Below the pieces are notes generated by a model that did no database searches, was not told the origin of the DNA, and saw only the letters and a program-made list of their open reading frames with translations. The position numbers and the translations under genes were made by a program. This document shows positions 19,605 to 27,303 of a stretch of DNA of 27,303 nucleotides, one piece after another (the first letter of the stretch is position 1; the number at the start of each line of letters is the position of its first letter). Where the stretch lies: contig NWUY0300009619.1 of the NCBI GenBank assembly GCA_004151065.3, forward strand, positions 24,266 through 51,568. Direction: 5' to 3'. Origin of the DNA: Larix sibirica (lineage: Eukaryota; Streptophyta; Pinopsida; Pinales; Pinaceae).

Positions 19605-20119
19605 ATTATATTTATCAATGAAACTACATGACAACGTTACATATTGTTGTCATATAGATGGATGTTTAGGTCCAAATGTTATGTGTAAAACTATCATGGA
19701 AGAGTTAGGACTCTCTTGTACCAAGGAAAAGCCTCGTAATATGCTTGATTTTAATAAATAGTGACAAACTACTACAGGCAAAGTCAAGGACACTACTTTA
19801 GTCATGTGTTCTCACCCTAAGATATAGACTACTTGTGATATCCAAGTTATAGATATGGGCATTAGTAATGATTCAAATTGTACTTGGAAGAGATTGGAAA
19901 TCTCTCATTGGTGGATATTATTCAATGGATGGTTCACATTTAATTTTCCCAAAAGGTCTTAAGAATATCATTGTTTTCCTTGGAGATCAGATAGTCCCCC
20001 ACATCAAAACATTTCCACAACCAATAGTCAATTTCATAGAAACAAATCCTGGTGTCTACTATATGTTTCAAGAAGAAGAGATTGACGATGCTAAGCTCAT
20101 TCCCCTTGATGATCCTTAG
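19605..20119 (+). pseudogene. Gypsy aspartic protease remnant
   Basis: The retroviral-type aspartic protease cleaves the Gag-Pol polyprotein. At about 19612-19740 the sequence reads SMKLHDNVTYCCHIDGCLGP then NVMCKTIMEELGLSCTKEKP: the flap-side 'I+.G.+.NV+....++ELGL' pattern is clear. The expected D-(S/T)-G active-site triad reads IDGC here, so the Thr/Ser-Gly order is lost. Next come GKVKDTTLVMCSHPKI and CDIQVIDMGIS. An open frame from 19868 begins with VLGRDWKSLIGGYYSMDGSH (the C-terminal 'ILGRDW' hallmark) and closes EEEIDDAKLIPLDDP before TAG (20117-20119). Confidence 0.75.
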
Positions 20120-20125
20120 GATCAA

Positions 20126-20540
20126 ATGTGGTACATGTACTTCAATGGTGCCTCCTTGAATTAGGGAAATGGATCAGGGATTACCCTTTACACCATTGTT
20201 GAGAAATTTTATCCATTTGCATTTCGCTTGAATTTCACATGCACGAACGATGTAGTTGAATTTGAAGCTTTGTTGTTGGGTCTCATGAATTCTCTAGCTT
20301 TACGCTACAAGAAATTACTTTTGTTTAGAAACTCAGAGCTGATTATAAATATGATCAAAAAGGTCTATAGGCCTATACACCCTCCAAAAAACTAATGAGT
20401 AGATACACCAATATGGCCTCGGAGATGATAAATAATTTCTCATGTTTTAATATCACGCATGTCAATAGAGGACTGAATTTTATTGTTGATAATCTAACTA
20501 CTTATGCAACCCAAATGGATAGGCATGTATTTTAAGAAAG
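20126..20540 (+). pseudogene. Extra (archaeal-like) RNase H domain between protease and RT
   Basis: Starting MWYMYFNGASLN, the segment follows the RNase H fold: first strand 'YFDGA' (here YFNGA, Asp to Asn), then GNGSGITLYTIVEKFYPFAF then RLNFTCTNDVVEFEALLLGL (the 'TNN.AE+EAL' catalytic helix, Glu retained), LLFRNSELIINMIKKV (the 'FGDSELV' strand, Asp changed to Asn), and ISHVLISRMSIED in a shifted frame (the 'I.HV.R..N..AD' end). Two of the acidic active-site residues are lost. It sits before RT, whereas the normal gypsy RNase H follows RT and is not in the window. Known Tat/Ogre-type elements carry a second RNase H, usually after the first; here it comes directly after the protease. Confidence 0.7.
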
Positions 20541-20879
20541 ACAAGAATGTTCTGTTGTGTTCCTTTATAGACCTCCTCTTCCTAACAACAAAGAATCCTT
20601 GTAGGTATTTTCTAGTGATGAAATCCTACATGCATTTCTCACCAATGAGTCGGATGAGTCTGATGGAATCATTGGATTAGAGTAAAACATTTTACCTAAA
20701 GGGTTGGCCCCTTTAGAGAACTCGTTCTATTCAAGTGATGTAGCAAAACACTGCACTATAAAATAAGAATCGAGTTGAAAGATTGATGACACCATACCTA
20801 TGAATTTACAGTCCGACAAAGAGCCAAAAATCCTATACATAGTAGCTACATGTTCTCAAGAATAAATTTAGCATTTCAT
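20541..20879 (+). other. Gypsy pol linker, degenerate
   Basis: Coding-like but broken sequence connecting the RNase H to RT (for example PLENSFYSSDVAKH-like residues at about 20710). No domain. Confidence 0.4.
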
Positions 20880-21358
20880 TGCCCTTTTTCATGATTTTAG
20901 TGATATCTTTACATGGTTGTATTCCGACTTGCAAGGATTTGATCTTAGCATTATTCATCATGCTATTCCAATCAAGGAAGATGCCACTTTGGTACATTAT
21001 GGGCAGAGACCTGTTAACCCAGCCTTAGAAGCCACTATACGAAAAGAATTGGACAAAATGCTTGTTTCCCACATAACTTTTCAAGTTAAATACTCATAAT
21101 GGGTAGTTAATCCAGTGCCAGTTCATAACAAGAACTATGGCATATGGCTATGTGTTGATTTTCGTGCCCTTAACAAGGAAAGTGTCAAAGAAAAATTTCC
21201 CCTACCTAATATGGAACTGATTTGTAGCAAGTTGTTGGGTCCCTAATGATGTCCTTACTTGGTGGATTTTTTCATTCCAATCATATTCGTCTTAAACGAT
21301 CTGATAGGTATAAAACCACCTTCACCCCTAGATGGGGCACCTTCACATATGAACATAT
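20880..21358 (+). pseudogene. Gypsy reverse transcriptase, N-terminal part
   Basis: Begins FHDFSDIFTWLYSDLQGFDL then SIIHHAIPIKEDATLV, the usual 'F.D+F.WS..DL.G+D..++.H.IP' start of gypsy RT. Continues RPVNPALEATIRKELDKMLV (open frame 20917-21099), then a stop, WVVNPVPVHNKNYGIWLCVD then FRALNKESVKEKFPLPNMEL ('W.S..V.V.KK.G..R+CVD+R.LN'), then KTTFTPRWGTFTYEH-like sequence in shifted frames. It ends exactly at the N (21359), before the catalytic YxDD box. The stops and the lost 3' end make it dead. Confidence 0.8.
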
Positions 21359-21359
21359 N
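21359..21359. other. Ambiguous base (N) at a hybrid junction
   Basis: The only N in the window. Gypsy RT sense sequence ends at it and antisense copia RNase H sequence begins two bases later. It may mark an assembly join or unresolved gap. Confidence 0.9.
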
Positions 21360-21360
21360 A

Positions 21361-21720
21361 AACTTCCCTTTCACTAACGGCTTGGTTAGAATGCATGCAA
21401 CATGCTCATTTGTGGAAATATAATGGAGCTTGACTTCTCCCTTCTAGACCCTGTCTCAGATGAAAGGATATACGATCTCAATATGTTTGGACCTCTCATG
21501 GAACAATTAATTCTCAGAGAGTTTGATGCAACTCTGATTATCACATTAAATCAATATAGGTCTTAGCTCCTAATCAAACAATCCCACCAATAACTTTCAA
21601 AGCCACAAGGCCTCACAAATACCCTGATTGGTTGCCATGTACTAACTTTTCTTATCGTACCTCCAAAAACAAGGATTTGATTGAAGCTCAATTATTGATA
21701 GTGCTATCAATTTACGCACA
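21361..21720 (-). pseudogene. Copia RNase H / polyprotein C-terminal fragment
   Basis: Copia RNase H follows RT at the end of the polyprotein. Read on the minus strand from about 21700: YMATNQGICEALWL then KLLVGLFDQELRP-like residues, CDNQSCIKLSEN, FHERSKHIEI, KGEVKLHYISTNEHVACILT then KPLVKG, ending near 21361. This is the canonical 'EAEYMA....EA.WL..LL' - 'CDNQSAI.L..N.VFH.R.KHI' - 'ADI.TK.L' series. Stops interrupt it (after SEN, after IVYPFI and after DRV). No copia RT is found farther upstream on the minus strand. Confidence 0.85.
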
Positions 21721-22510
21721 AGTGATATTTTAACCATGTAATTTTAATGAACCAATATATTTGATTACTATAATTACAATAGTGTCACACATATTAGATC
21801 AAGTTGGGCTCAAGCTAAATCCTACACTTTTGTTCAATTCTTCCATATCCGAAGACACTACAACATTAATGTTAACCAAAGTATACTGAAAGTGGTACTT
21901 GAACCCTAAGAAAAGTTCATGATGATCCACAAGGGAGTAAAGCACTCTAACTTTGAAATTCTCAATTAAACCCCAGTTCAAAAAAGTATTTTTGGATGGC
22001 AATGAACATGCCCTCCACGTGGGGGTTTGAAATTTCAATGTAATACAAGTCAAGGTAAAATCCACCCAAAGCTTATACAAGAACCTTTATCAAGTATAGC
22101 AAGGAGGAGGAGTCCCCACGCACAATGACTAGGTAATTCCCCACCCTGTATTGACCTAAAGCAAGAGGAACGTGCCACCTACTTTGTATGGTATGTGGCA
22201 TCCACTCTTAGTTTCAACTCAGGGACATTGAAGTCAAATAGTTCTATGGAGCACCTGACTCGCAAGTTCTCCCATTCAAACTTTTGTTCGTATTCAACAT
22301 AGACTAAATCTAATTATATCATGATTTTCTATGAACATCCTCTCAACTCCCACATTGTATTTCACACCGTTGTACTTAGATATCCCATTGACCTATTTGT
22401 GGTGATTTGTTGGACAATAATCAAATTATCTTATTTCAAGGTTGACTCTACTTTCGATTTACGATTGAATTGTCAACACAACAACAACATGAGGTGTTGC
22501 TCTAAATGCC
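21721..22510. other. Decayed repeat DNA, no gene recognised
   Basis: A 93-codon minus-strand open frame (21799-22080) and an 87-codon plus-strand frame (22321-22584) show no family signature. Neighbouring sequence is retroelement debris. Confidence 0.4.
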
Positions 22511-22725
22511 CTATACTTCCTAAGTGCCACATTCTCCTTGTTGATTGTGTAGAATTACATAACGTGCAATATATGGAGGATTAAGTTGATTTTGTCAAGG
22601 CCCATCTAACTATAGTGTTGAACCATACAAGTGCTTGAGTATAGTAATGGAGCAACGAATCACAATTGTGGAGCATGACTCACAAGCAAAACAAAACCCT
22701 ACAAACAATGCAAAAAGAGACTTGT
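22511..22725. repeat. Direct repeat copy A, about 215 bp
   Basis: Shares with 22932-23150 the ordered blocks CCACATTCT(C/T)CTTGT, GGAGGATTAA, TTGATTTTGTCAA, CATACAAGTGCT, GGAGCATGACTCACA and CCCTACAAACA. Copies are 421 bp apart start to start. Confidence 0.8.
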
Positions 22726-22931
22726 GAAACGTCGTAAACTAACATTACTATTGAGTTATCAATAATACAAAGGCACCTAGATATAATGGACAAAAACTTC
22801 TCTACCCTCCAAGAGGTGACCTACCAAACACCAATTACCTAAATATGAAGAAAGGAGAAAACAATACATCCCAAGTCAATGCTCCAATTAGCAAACCTAC
22901 CACAGCTTTGCAACAAAGATAAAAAGGACAC

Positions 22932-23150
22932 CTACACTTCGTTAGTACCACATTCTTCTTGTCGATTGTGTTGAATTGCATAAAGAGCTTTACACATGGA
23001 GGATTAACTTGATTTTGTCAAAGCACATCTAATTGTAGTCTTGGAACATACAAGTGCTAGGAGTAGAGGAATGGAGCAACAAATCACAATAGTGGAGCAT
23101 GACTCACACAAGCAAAACGAAACCCTACAAACACTAAAAGAGGAGACATG
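22932..23150. repeat. Direct repeat copy B, about 215 bp
   Basis: Partner of 22511-22725. Its plus strand carries the open frame 23041-23319 (MEHTSARSRGMEQQITIVEH...), of which the matching part of copy A reads MEQRITIVEHDS. The two copies therefore share a short coding-like stretch of unknown nature. Confidence 0.8.
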
Positions 23151-24239
23151 TATGCCCTTTCCATTACAAAAACATGGCCAACTTACAACCCTCAAAAGAA
23201 TCCCTTATAGCTTAGACACATTTGCATGGAGGAGGCTTGCTCGAACAAACTTGCTTGCACAAGCAAACCAATCCATGAGGGCACTTGGCAAACAAGATAA
23301 GTTGATTGTAAACGCGTGATTTGAAATAAAGGTTAACTACAAGCACACAAACATAGTACTAAGACACCACTTGATAATTATAGTAACTCGTACTAGCACT
23401 AAATTTCTAGATATTTAGTCACTCATAACCGATGGACTACTTAAACTTTCTCCAAAAAACCCTCATATTTATTAGATGATATCATTGTACAAGCTCAAAA
23501 TGGCATGCTACTAATATGAATTAAAAAACTACATTGTAGATAATTAAAACTATCGTTAGGTTAATTAGAACTTGAATTGAAAACCTGCATTAGAGATTAT
23601 TAAAACTATCATTAGGTCACTTAGAAACTGTATTGAAAACCTACATGCCTATACATCATTACATACTACATTTTAAGGGTTACAACTTCAATGAGCTTAA
23701 GGTAGTAAACTATGAAACAATAAAAAGGGGCAGCCTTGTACCTAACCAACAATAATACGATTCCAAGCCACCCCGATTGGAATCAGGTGATACAAGAGAG
23801 CACTAAAGATTCCATATAAGCATCATGCGTATTGCACTTTGCAGTCACCAAGCTCAAAAACTATAATTACATACCCACACAATGGCACATAGTTGTAACA
23901 GTATTAATGCGCTATAGTCATATAATTCCTACAATTATAGAGAAGCAAGGTTCTACAATCATAGCCATTACATTGTGCTCTCCCATAATTACACCAAGAG
24001 AAACAAGGCACAGTCTACACCCAAAACGACTGTTATCATGTCAGTTTGTCTTGCTGGAAGGAAAAGGTTGAAGCTCATTATATAAAACTACAAAAATTTC
24101 ATAATGCTCCCTTACAAGCCGAGGGCCATTATGTAAAACTACAAATTTACATTATGATCCCATAACTGAACCCAGAGAATGCTAGGTACACTCTACAACC
24201 CAGGTGGAAGTTATCACATCAATGTCGACAATTATAAAC
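23151..24239. other. Repeat-rich noncoding DNA
   Basis: No recognisable gene. It contains the 56-bp tandem repeat listed separately. A loose duplication is also present: TGTGCTCTCCCATAATTACA...CACAGTCTACACCCAAAACG...TGTTATCATGTCA around 23974-24052, against ATTATGATCCCATAACTGAA...CACTCTACAACCCAGGTGG...AGTTATCACATCAATGTC around 24141-24227. AAAACTACAAA(A/T)TT(T/A)CAT occurs twice (24084, 24136). Confidence 0.5.
23529..23640. repeat. Two-copy tandem repeat, 56-bp unit
   Basis: 23529-23584 and 23585-23640 align throughout: CTACATTGTAGATAATTAAA against CTGCATTAGAGATTATTAAA, both continuing ACTATC(G/A)TTAGGT and ending ATTGAAAAC. The start of a third unit (CTACAT) follows. Confidence 0.8.
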
Positions 24240-24945
24240 CAAAATTAAGTAAAAGTTGAGATCCATAAAGCAATAAAGGAAAAAGAAAAAAATCTAGCCC
24301 TAGCATAGATCCATCTAACCCTAGAGATCGATCCTGGATCTTTCAGGCTGCCAGAGGATATACATCTGGGTGCTTAATTGATCTGGATTTAAGAAGGATC
24401 TATGCTTGTTCCTGTGAACAGGAAGCCGTAGATATGAGATTGCCTGTAAATCTTATATTACCTGGTAAAATACCTGATTTACAGCCAGAAGCCCTCCTCT
24501 AATTTTATTGTAACTTGCAGCCGTTATCGATAGAAAATATTATATTGAAACTATAATGATGAAATGCACCCGTTAGCTAGCAGCTAACTGCACTTAACTA
24601 AGCTTACACTCCCGTCGTTTTCATGTTTTCATGAAAATAGAGTGCATGCATTAGCTGGTAGCTAAATTTAGCCCACTCAGATTATAACCCCCGCGAAATT
24701 CGCGCAATGCAAAGCCAAAATTAGACTCGTAACAGAACTGCAGTCCCATTATCCCCGCAAAATCAACATAACAACTTCGAAGTTCATGCTCGCAACCGGA
24801 AAATCAGCAAAACTAGACTTACAAACAATTTAACAACCGGCAATTTTAAAGGCGAAAAACCCTTTCGCACCCAGACCAATCGAACTGCAACTAAAAGCCA
24901 AATTATAGGAAAACGCAACAACAGAGGAGAAGAAATGGCCTGTAC
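24240..24945 (-). other. CpG-rich sequence, putative first intron of a minus-strand gene
   Basis: If the donor at 24945 is used, this is intron. By eye it carries about 17 CpG in 24601-24960, far denser than the retroelement-derived parts. It contains the inverted repeats at 24572-24588 and 24650-24664. No open coding exon is evident; an AG after CTGTTCACAG (minus strand, about 24414) is one possible acceptor. Confidence 0.4.
24572..24669. repeat. Pair of short palindromes forming a longer inverted repeat
   Basis: GTTAGCTAGCAGCTAAC (24572-24588) is a perfect 7-bp-arm palindrome. TTAGCTGGTAGCTAA (about 24651-24665) is another. The two blocks with their TGCA flanks are also roughly inverted to each other, so the 100-bp region could fold into one long hairpin. 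Confidence 0.6.
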
Positions 24946-25130
24946 CTATTGTGAATCGTCTATCCAGTCCGGCCCTGCATAGTCTGTATGCAAAAAAATG
25001 CCCCTCTGAGGAAATGGCTGGCTAATTACAGGAATAAATCAGCCAAAACCCTAGCTATCGAACTAAAACCCTAGCTGGTGAGGCTTCATCAAGAAGCAAA
25101 ACAGAAAAACAGCGGCGCTGAGAGTCACTG
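24946..25130 (-). other. Putative 5' UTR exon of a host gene, with telo-box motifs
   Basis: On the minus strand a TATA-like box at 25158-25167 precedes this segment by about 30 bp. The leader has pyrimidine-rich sequence (CGCCGCTGTTTTTCTGTTTT), two copies of CTAGGGTTT (telo-box, plus-strand AAACCCTAG at 25046-25054 and 25066-25074), and ends at a donor-like ATAG|GTACAGG (intron from 24945). Telo-box leaders and first introns in the 5' UTR are common in plant housekeeping, translation and ribosome-related genes. The ATGs in the segment open only short frames (for example a 30-codon frame from about 25140), so the main start codon should be in a later exon, which I could not find. The coding sequence may be elsewhere or lost. 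Confidence 0.5.
25046..25074 (-). promoter_or_regulatory. Two telo-box motifs
   Basis: AAACCCTAG at 25046-25054 and 25066-25074 on the plus strand, 20 bp apart. Such motifs near transcription starts are known in plant genes of the translation machinery, where they act together with other elements. Confidence 0.65.
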
Positions 25131-25157
25131 GAGAATGGCATCATACCACAAGAGGCG

Positions 25158-25167
25158 TTTATTTATG
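25158..25167 (-). promoter_or_regulatory. TATA-like box
   Basis: Minus strand CATAAATAAA, an acceptable though not perfect TATA element, about 30 bp before the pyrimidine-rich leader. It is the only reason to place the start of transcription near 25130. Confidence 0.4.
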
Positions 25168-25168
25168 G

Positions 25169-25567
25169 CAATTCAAATCCCTGCTGTGGGAAACGTGTAA
25201 GAAGCCCCGTTTAGGCAGTTTCGTGCATGATGGATGATGATCCTCCATTTATTAAGGAACCGTCAGTTATTAATGGAGTTTCTTCACTGCATTTTGTTGT
25301 TGGTTTTTTTTCGAGATTTGAAATTTTTTTTAGAGATTTGAATTTTGAAGTTTTTAGAAAAGGTTTGTTACATGGGTCCACCCACCGAAAGAAGAGTTGT
25401 CAAAACAGTGGGTAAAGAAATCCTCTTACCGATTAGGTAATAGTGTTTTGTTTTTCAAATTTCAAATTAATATTTTTATTAACATCACTTAATAATAATA
25501 AGTGGATATATCTATTTTCAGTTTTCTTTATTTTTTTATTTGTAATAATTTATAATTACAAATTCTG
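25169..25567. other. Putative upstream promoter region, then AT-rich DNA
   Basis: Minus-strand upstream sequence of the leader, then T-rich sequence from 25300. A 62-codon plus-strand open frame (25227-25415) has no recognisable feature. The LINE begins at about 25568. Confidence 0.35.
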
Positions 25568-25970
25568 GGTTTGTAGGTGCGGGAGGAGTCCTTCTCGTCT
25601 CCGAGGGAAACAAGGTGAAAGACTTTGCTTGAGGAATTGGTAGGAGGACCAATAATGATACGAAGTGGCTCACGTTGATCAAGGGAATGGAAATTGCAAG
25701 GAAGAATGAAATCAAGGATCTTGTGGCCTTTGGAGACTCAAAGCTGGTAATAAGAGAAGCTAGAAAGTTGGCCAAAAACCGCAGAAAGCCCGTCTCTAAG
25801 CTCCATCATCTCTTCAATTTCTTGGCTAAAGACTTCAATTCCATCAACTTTCTTCATGTTTTGAGGAATAATAACCAGAAAGAGATATCATGGCCAACGT
25901 CGGTGCTGGTTTGGACTGTGGAATCTCGATCAGTAATGGTCAAGACCTTGGCATCAATTGGGTTCCATAA
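25568..25970 (+). pseudogene. Second LINE: ORF2 C-terminal RNase H domain
   Basis: Plus-strand coding reads GAGGVLLVSEGNKVKDFA then stop, GIGRRTNND (strand 1 to helix A: 'GAGGVL.....K..+FAWGIG..TNNEAE', catalytic Glu here changed), IKGMEIARKNEIKDLVAFGD then SKLVIREARKLAKN ('FGDSKLVI', Asp retained), KLHHLFNFLAKDFNSINFLH then VLRNNNQKE ('I.F.HVLR.NN..AD'). After a one-base frameshift near 25885 it continues IMANVGAGLDCGISISNGQD then LGINWVP and stop (25968-25970). The 5' truncation (no RT in front) suggests a 5'-truncated LINE insertion, which is normal for LINEs. Sequence is better preserved than the first LINE. Confidence 0.8.
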
Positions 25971-25973
25971 GTT

Positions 25974-26973
25974 TTGACGATGAAACTCATGCTTGCTCTA
26001 ACTCTTGGGAAATGGCGTTCCTCCCTGGCATGGGATTACCAACATTTTATCCCTATGCTCTTTAGTCTCATTTCAAATTTGATCTACAGTTATTGCAAGA
26101 TTTCCTTGGGATTCCTTTTCCCTCCTCGAAACTTGCCCGTGTCCTCTCGGCGACCTTGGAGCCCTCCACACGCCGGTACCACCTGTCTCGCATGCTGGCT
26201 TTTATGGAGGCCGAGGATCGAGGAACCTCCGGCTAATATCTCGCTCAGGGGTGATATCCCTGCCATTCTGCAGGGCTCAATTCATGCTAAGCTCAGGGTT
26301 TTTGTTGTTTGGCTTATTATGGAGGAAGATAATCCCATTGTCGGCCAGGGCCTCCCTGCGTTGCAATGTCTTCGTTACAGGAAACATCTCCAGTCTTCGA
26401 CCCATTTGGGGGGTATTGGTTTGCATCGAACTTACTTGGCTCTCAACGTTGTGCAAGGGCAAAACCTTTGTGGCACTGTGCAGCCAGTTATTTGTGGTCA
26501 CTCCAGAAACGAAGATAATTGCAGGAACGGGGCGCATTTAGCAGGTGATAGCAATGGTTTCAATAATCTGGGGTCTCCACCTGGGTTGGACAGTCCTCAC
26601 TCTGAGGTTCATTCGCAATTGAAGGACTTGGATTCTCAAGTACGTTGGCTCAGAGGACAGAATTCTGATCTTAAAAAAGGCCATTTCTCACCTTTTCACC
26701 ATTGTCCAAATTACTAATTCTGAAGTTCGCAACAACAATAGCAAGTTGAAGGAGTATTATGACATTCTTGCTGGGAAGTTTGAGAATGGTTGCCCTTGTT
26801 CTGTGGATTTGAGTTCTCAAATTAGGGCTCTGCACTGCAGTCTCAGAATCGTGGAAGTTAAGATAGATGGCATGAGGTCTGACATCTAGAACAACAACAT
26901 TGCCTTTCAAGGAATTGATGAAGATAAAGCCGAAGTTGTTGCTGGAAACAAGGAAAAGAATGCTCACCAGTGA
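25974..26973 (+). pseudogene. Additional coding-like ORF after LINE RNase H, coiled-coil rich, unrecognised
   Basis: Three overlapping frames together read protein-like for about 330 codons. Frame 1 (from 25976, TAG at 26063, to TAA 26234): SWEMAFLPGMGLPTFYPYAL; then LQDFLGIPFPSSKLARVLSA, TLEPSTRRYHLSRMLAFMEA and EDRGTSG. Frame 2 (longest open stretch, 25974-26717): GDIPAILQGSIHAKLRVFVV, then a Gly/Asn-rich part, then SEVHSQLKDLDSQVRWLRGQ. Frame 3 after the A-run at 26673-26678: AISHLFTIVQITNSEVRNNN, SKLKEYYDILAGKFENG, VDLSSQIRALHCSLRIVEVK; TAG at 26887; then a short tail to TGA 26971-26973. The last 110 codons show heptad spacing of L/I/V with polar residues, i.e. coiled coil. I do not recognise the family. 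An extra ORF downstream of ORF2 is not part of the usual two-ORF plan; it could be a LINE ORF3, a transduced host exon or unrelated flanking sequence. Confidence 0.5.
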
Positions 26974-27303
26974 CTTGTTAATCCTAGAATTCTCAGTTCG
27001 TTCGAACTTTTTGCTCTTTTTTGTATTGGCAGAACGTTTGTGATAAGTCTCTTTTTGATAGGCTTGTAAAAGCTGGCGATCAGCTAGTTTGAGGTTTCTT
27101 TTTATGCACTACTCCTATATTTTGCTTCTAGACATGTTTGTAAGAGTCTATAACTATCGCAAAATAGGTCCTGTGTATGATCTTTCTAGACTGGAAAGTG
27201 AAGAGCTAGATCTCATGGCAGCTCTTCAATTTTGAGATCAATATTCCCATTTTTTTATAATTTCATTATTCTTTTTATATAAAAAGCTCGTTATCCATTA
27301 TTG
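26974..27303 (+). other. LINE-like 3' UTR at the right end of the window
   Basis: T-rich sequence without open frame, ending TTTTTATATAAAAAGCTCGT in the last 40 bp. Its close resemblance to the ATATAAATTCTCGT near the A-run of the 15.7-16.9 kb fragment supports a LINE 3' end. The window ends before any poly(A). Confidence 0.5.

Larger units (their letters stand above)
16903..21358 (+). mobile_element. Truncated Tat-like Ty3/gypsy retrotransposon
   Basis: Plus-strand order: putative 5' LTR (16903-17325), primer-binding-like site (17334-17350), long untranslated leader, gag (18181-19160), protease (about 19605-20119), an extra RNase H (20126-20540), a linker, and the N-terminal third of RT (20880-21358). 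The sequence then stops at the N at 21359. RT palm motifs, canonical RNase H, integrase and the 3' LTR are missing. Stops are frequent, so it is inactive. Tat-lineage assignment rests on the extra RNase H and on the gag/RT wording; lineage-level placement would need a tree. Confidence 0.8.

Noticed and set aside
26277-26967. Minus-strand open frames (86 and 98 codons) opposite the second LINE
   Set aside because: They are antisense shadows of the plus-strand coding-like sequence and have no family signature.
1-27303. CRISPR arrays, rRNA, tRNA genes and organellar DNA inserts
   Set aside because: No regularly spaced repeats, no tRNA B-box/cloverleaf pattern and no recognisable plastid or mitochondrial gene was seen by eye; the repeats present are transposon-derived or simple.

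Overview
The window looks like a piece of a large, repeat-rich plant nuclear genome. A gymnosperm (conifer-type) origin is my best inference. It rests on L1-type LINEs with a DUF4283-like ORF1 and a C-terminal plant RNase H, a Tat-type Ty3/gypsy element, Ty1/copia remnants and an NLR resistance-gene fragment. The DNA is AT-rich, CpG-poor over most of its length, and almost all coding-like sequence is broken by stops and frameshifts. No intact protein-coding gene, rRNA, tRNA or CRISPR array is visible.

Layout. 1-1160: AT-rich DNA with no recognisable gene. 1165-10440 (+): one long decayed LINE in canonical order: ORF1 with a DUF4283/zinc-knuckle-like domain, endonuclease, reverse transcriptase, a zf-RVT-like segment, a plant RNase H and a 3' UTR. 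Its ORF1 is split by a nested LTR retroelement at 2476-4936 that lies on the minus strand. That element has two ~265-bp LTRs, a 5-bp target-site duplication (AAGGA), a tRNA-Met-type primer binding site and a polypurine tract. Where a polymerase would be expected it carries the C-terminal leucine-rich-repeat part of a plant NLR immune receptor, so it looks like a small non-autonomous retrotransposon that captured a host gene piece. 11017-11393 (-): two short exon-like segments with matching splice phase and a stop codon, possibly the 3' end of a host gene. About 11.9-14.6 kb (-): a decayed copia element with an integrase remnant. 15.0-15.7 kb: unassigned. 15.7-16.9 kb (+): a 3' LINE-like fragment ending in an A-run. 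16.9-21.36 kb (+): a Tat-like gypsy element with putative 5' LTR, PBS, gag, protease, an extra RNase H placed before the RT, and the start of RT. It stops at a single N (21359), where an antisense copia RNase H fragment begins. 21.7-24.2 kb: decayed repetitive DNA with several local duplications. 24.2-25.2 kb (-): CpG-rich DNA resembling the promoter, 5' UTR exon with two telo-box motifs, and first splice donor of a host gene. 25.57-27.3 kb (+): the 3' part of a second LINE (RNase H), followed by an unusual extra, broken coiled-coil-rich reading frame and a LINE-like 3' UTR.

How it fits together. The minus-strand promoter/leader near 25 kb and the minus-strand terminal exons near 11 kb could be two ends of one host gene whose intron filled with transposons, as is common in conifers; this is inference only, because no middle exons were found. 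The strongest single observation is the LTR retroelement with the captured NLR fragment.
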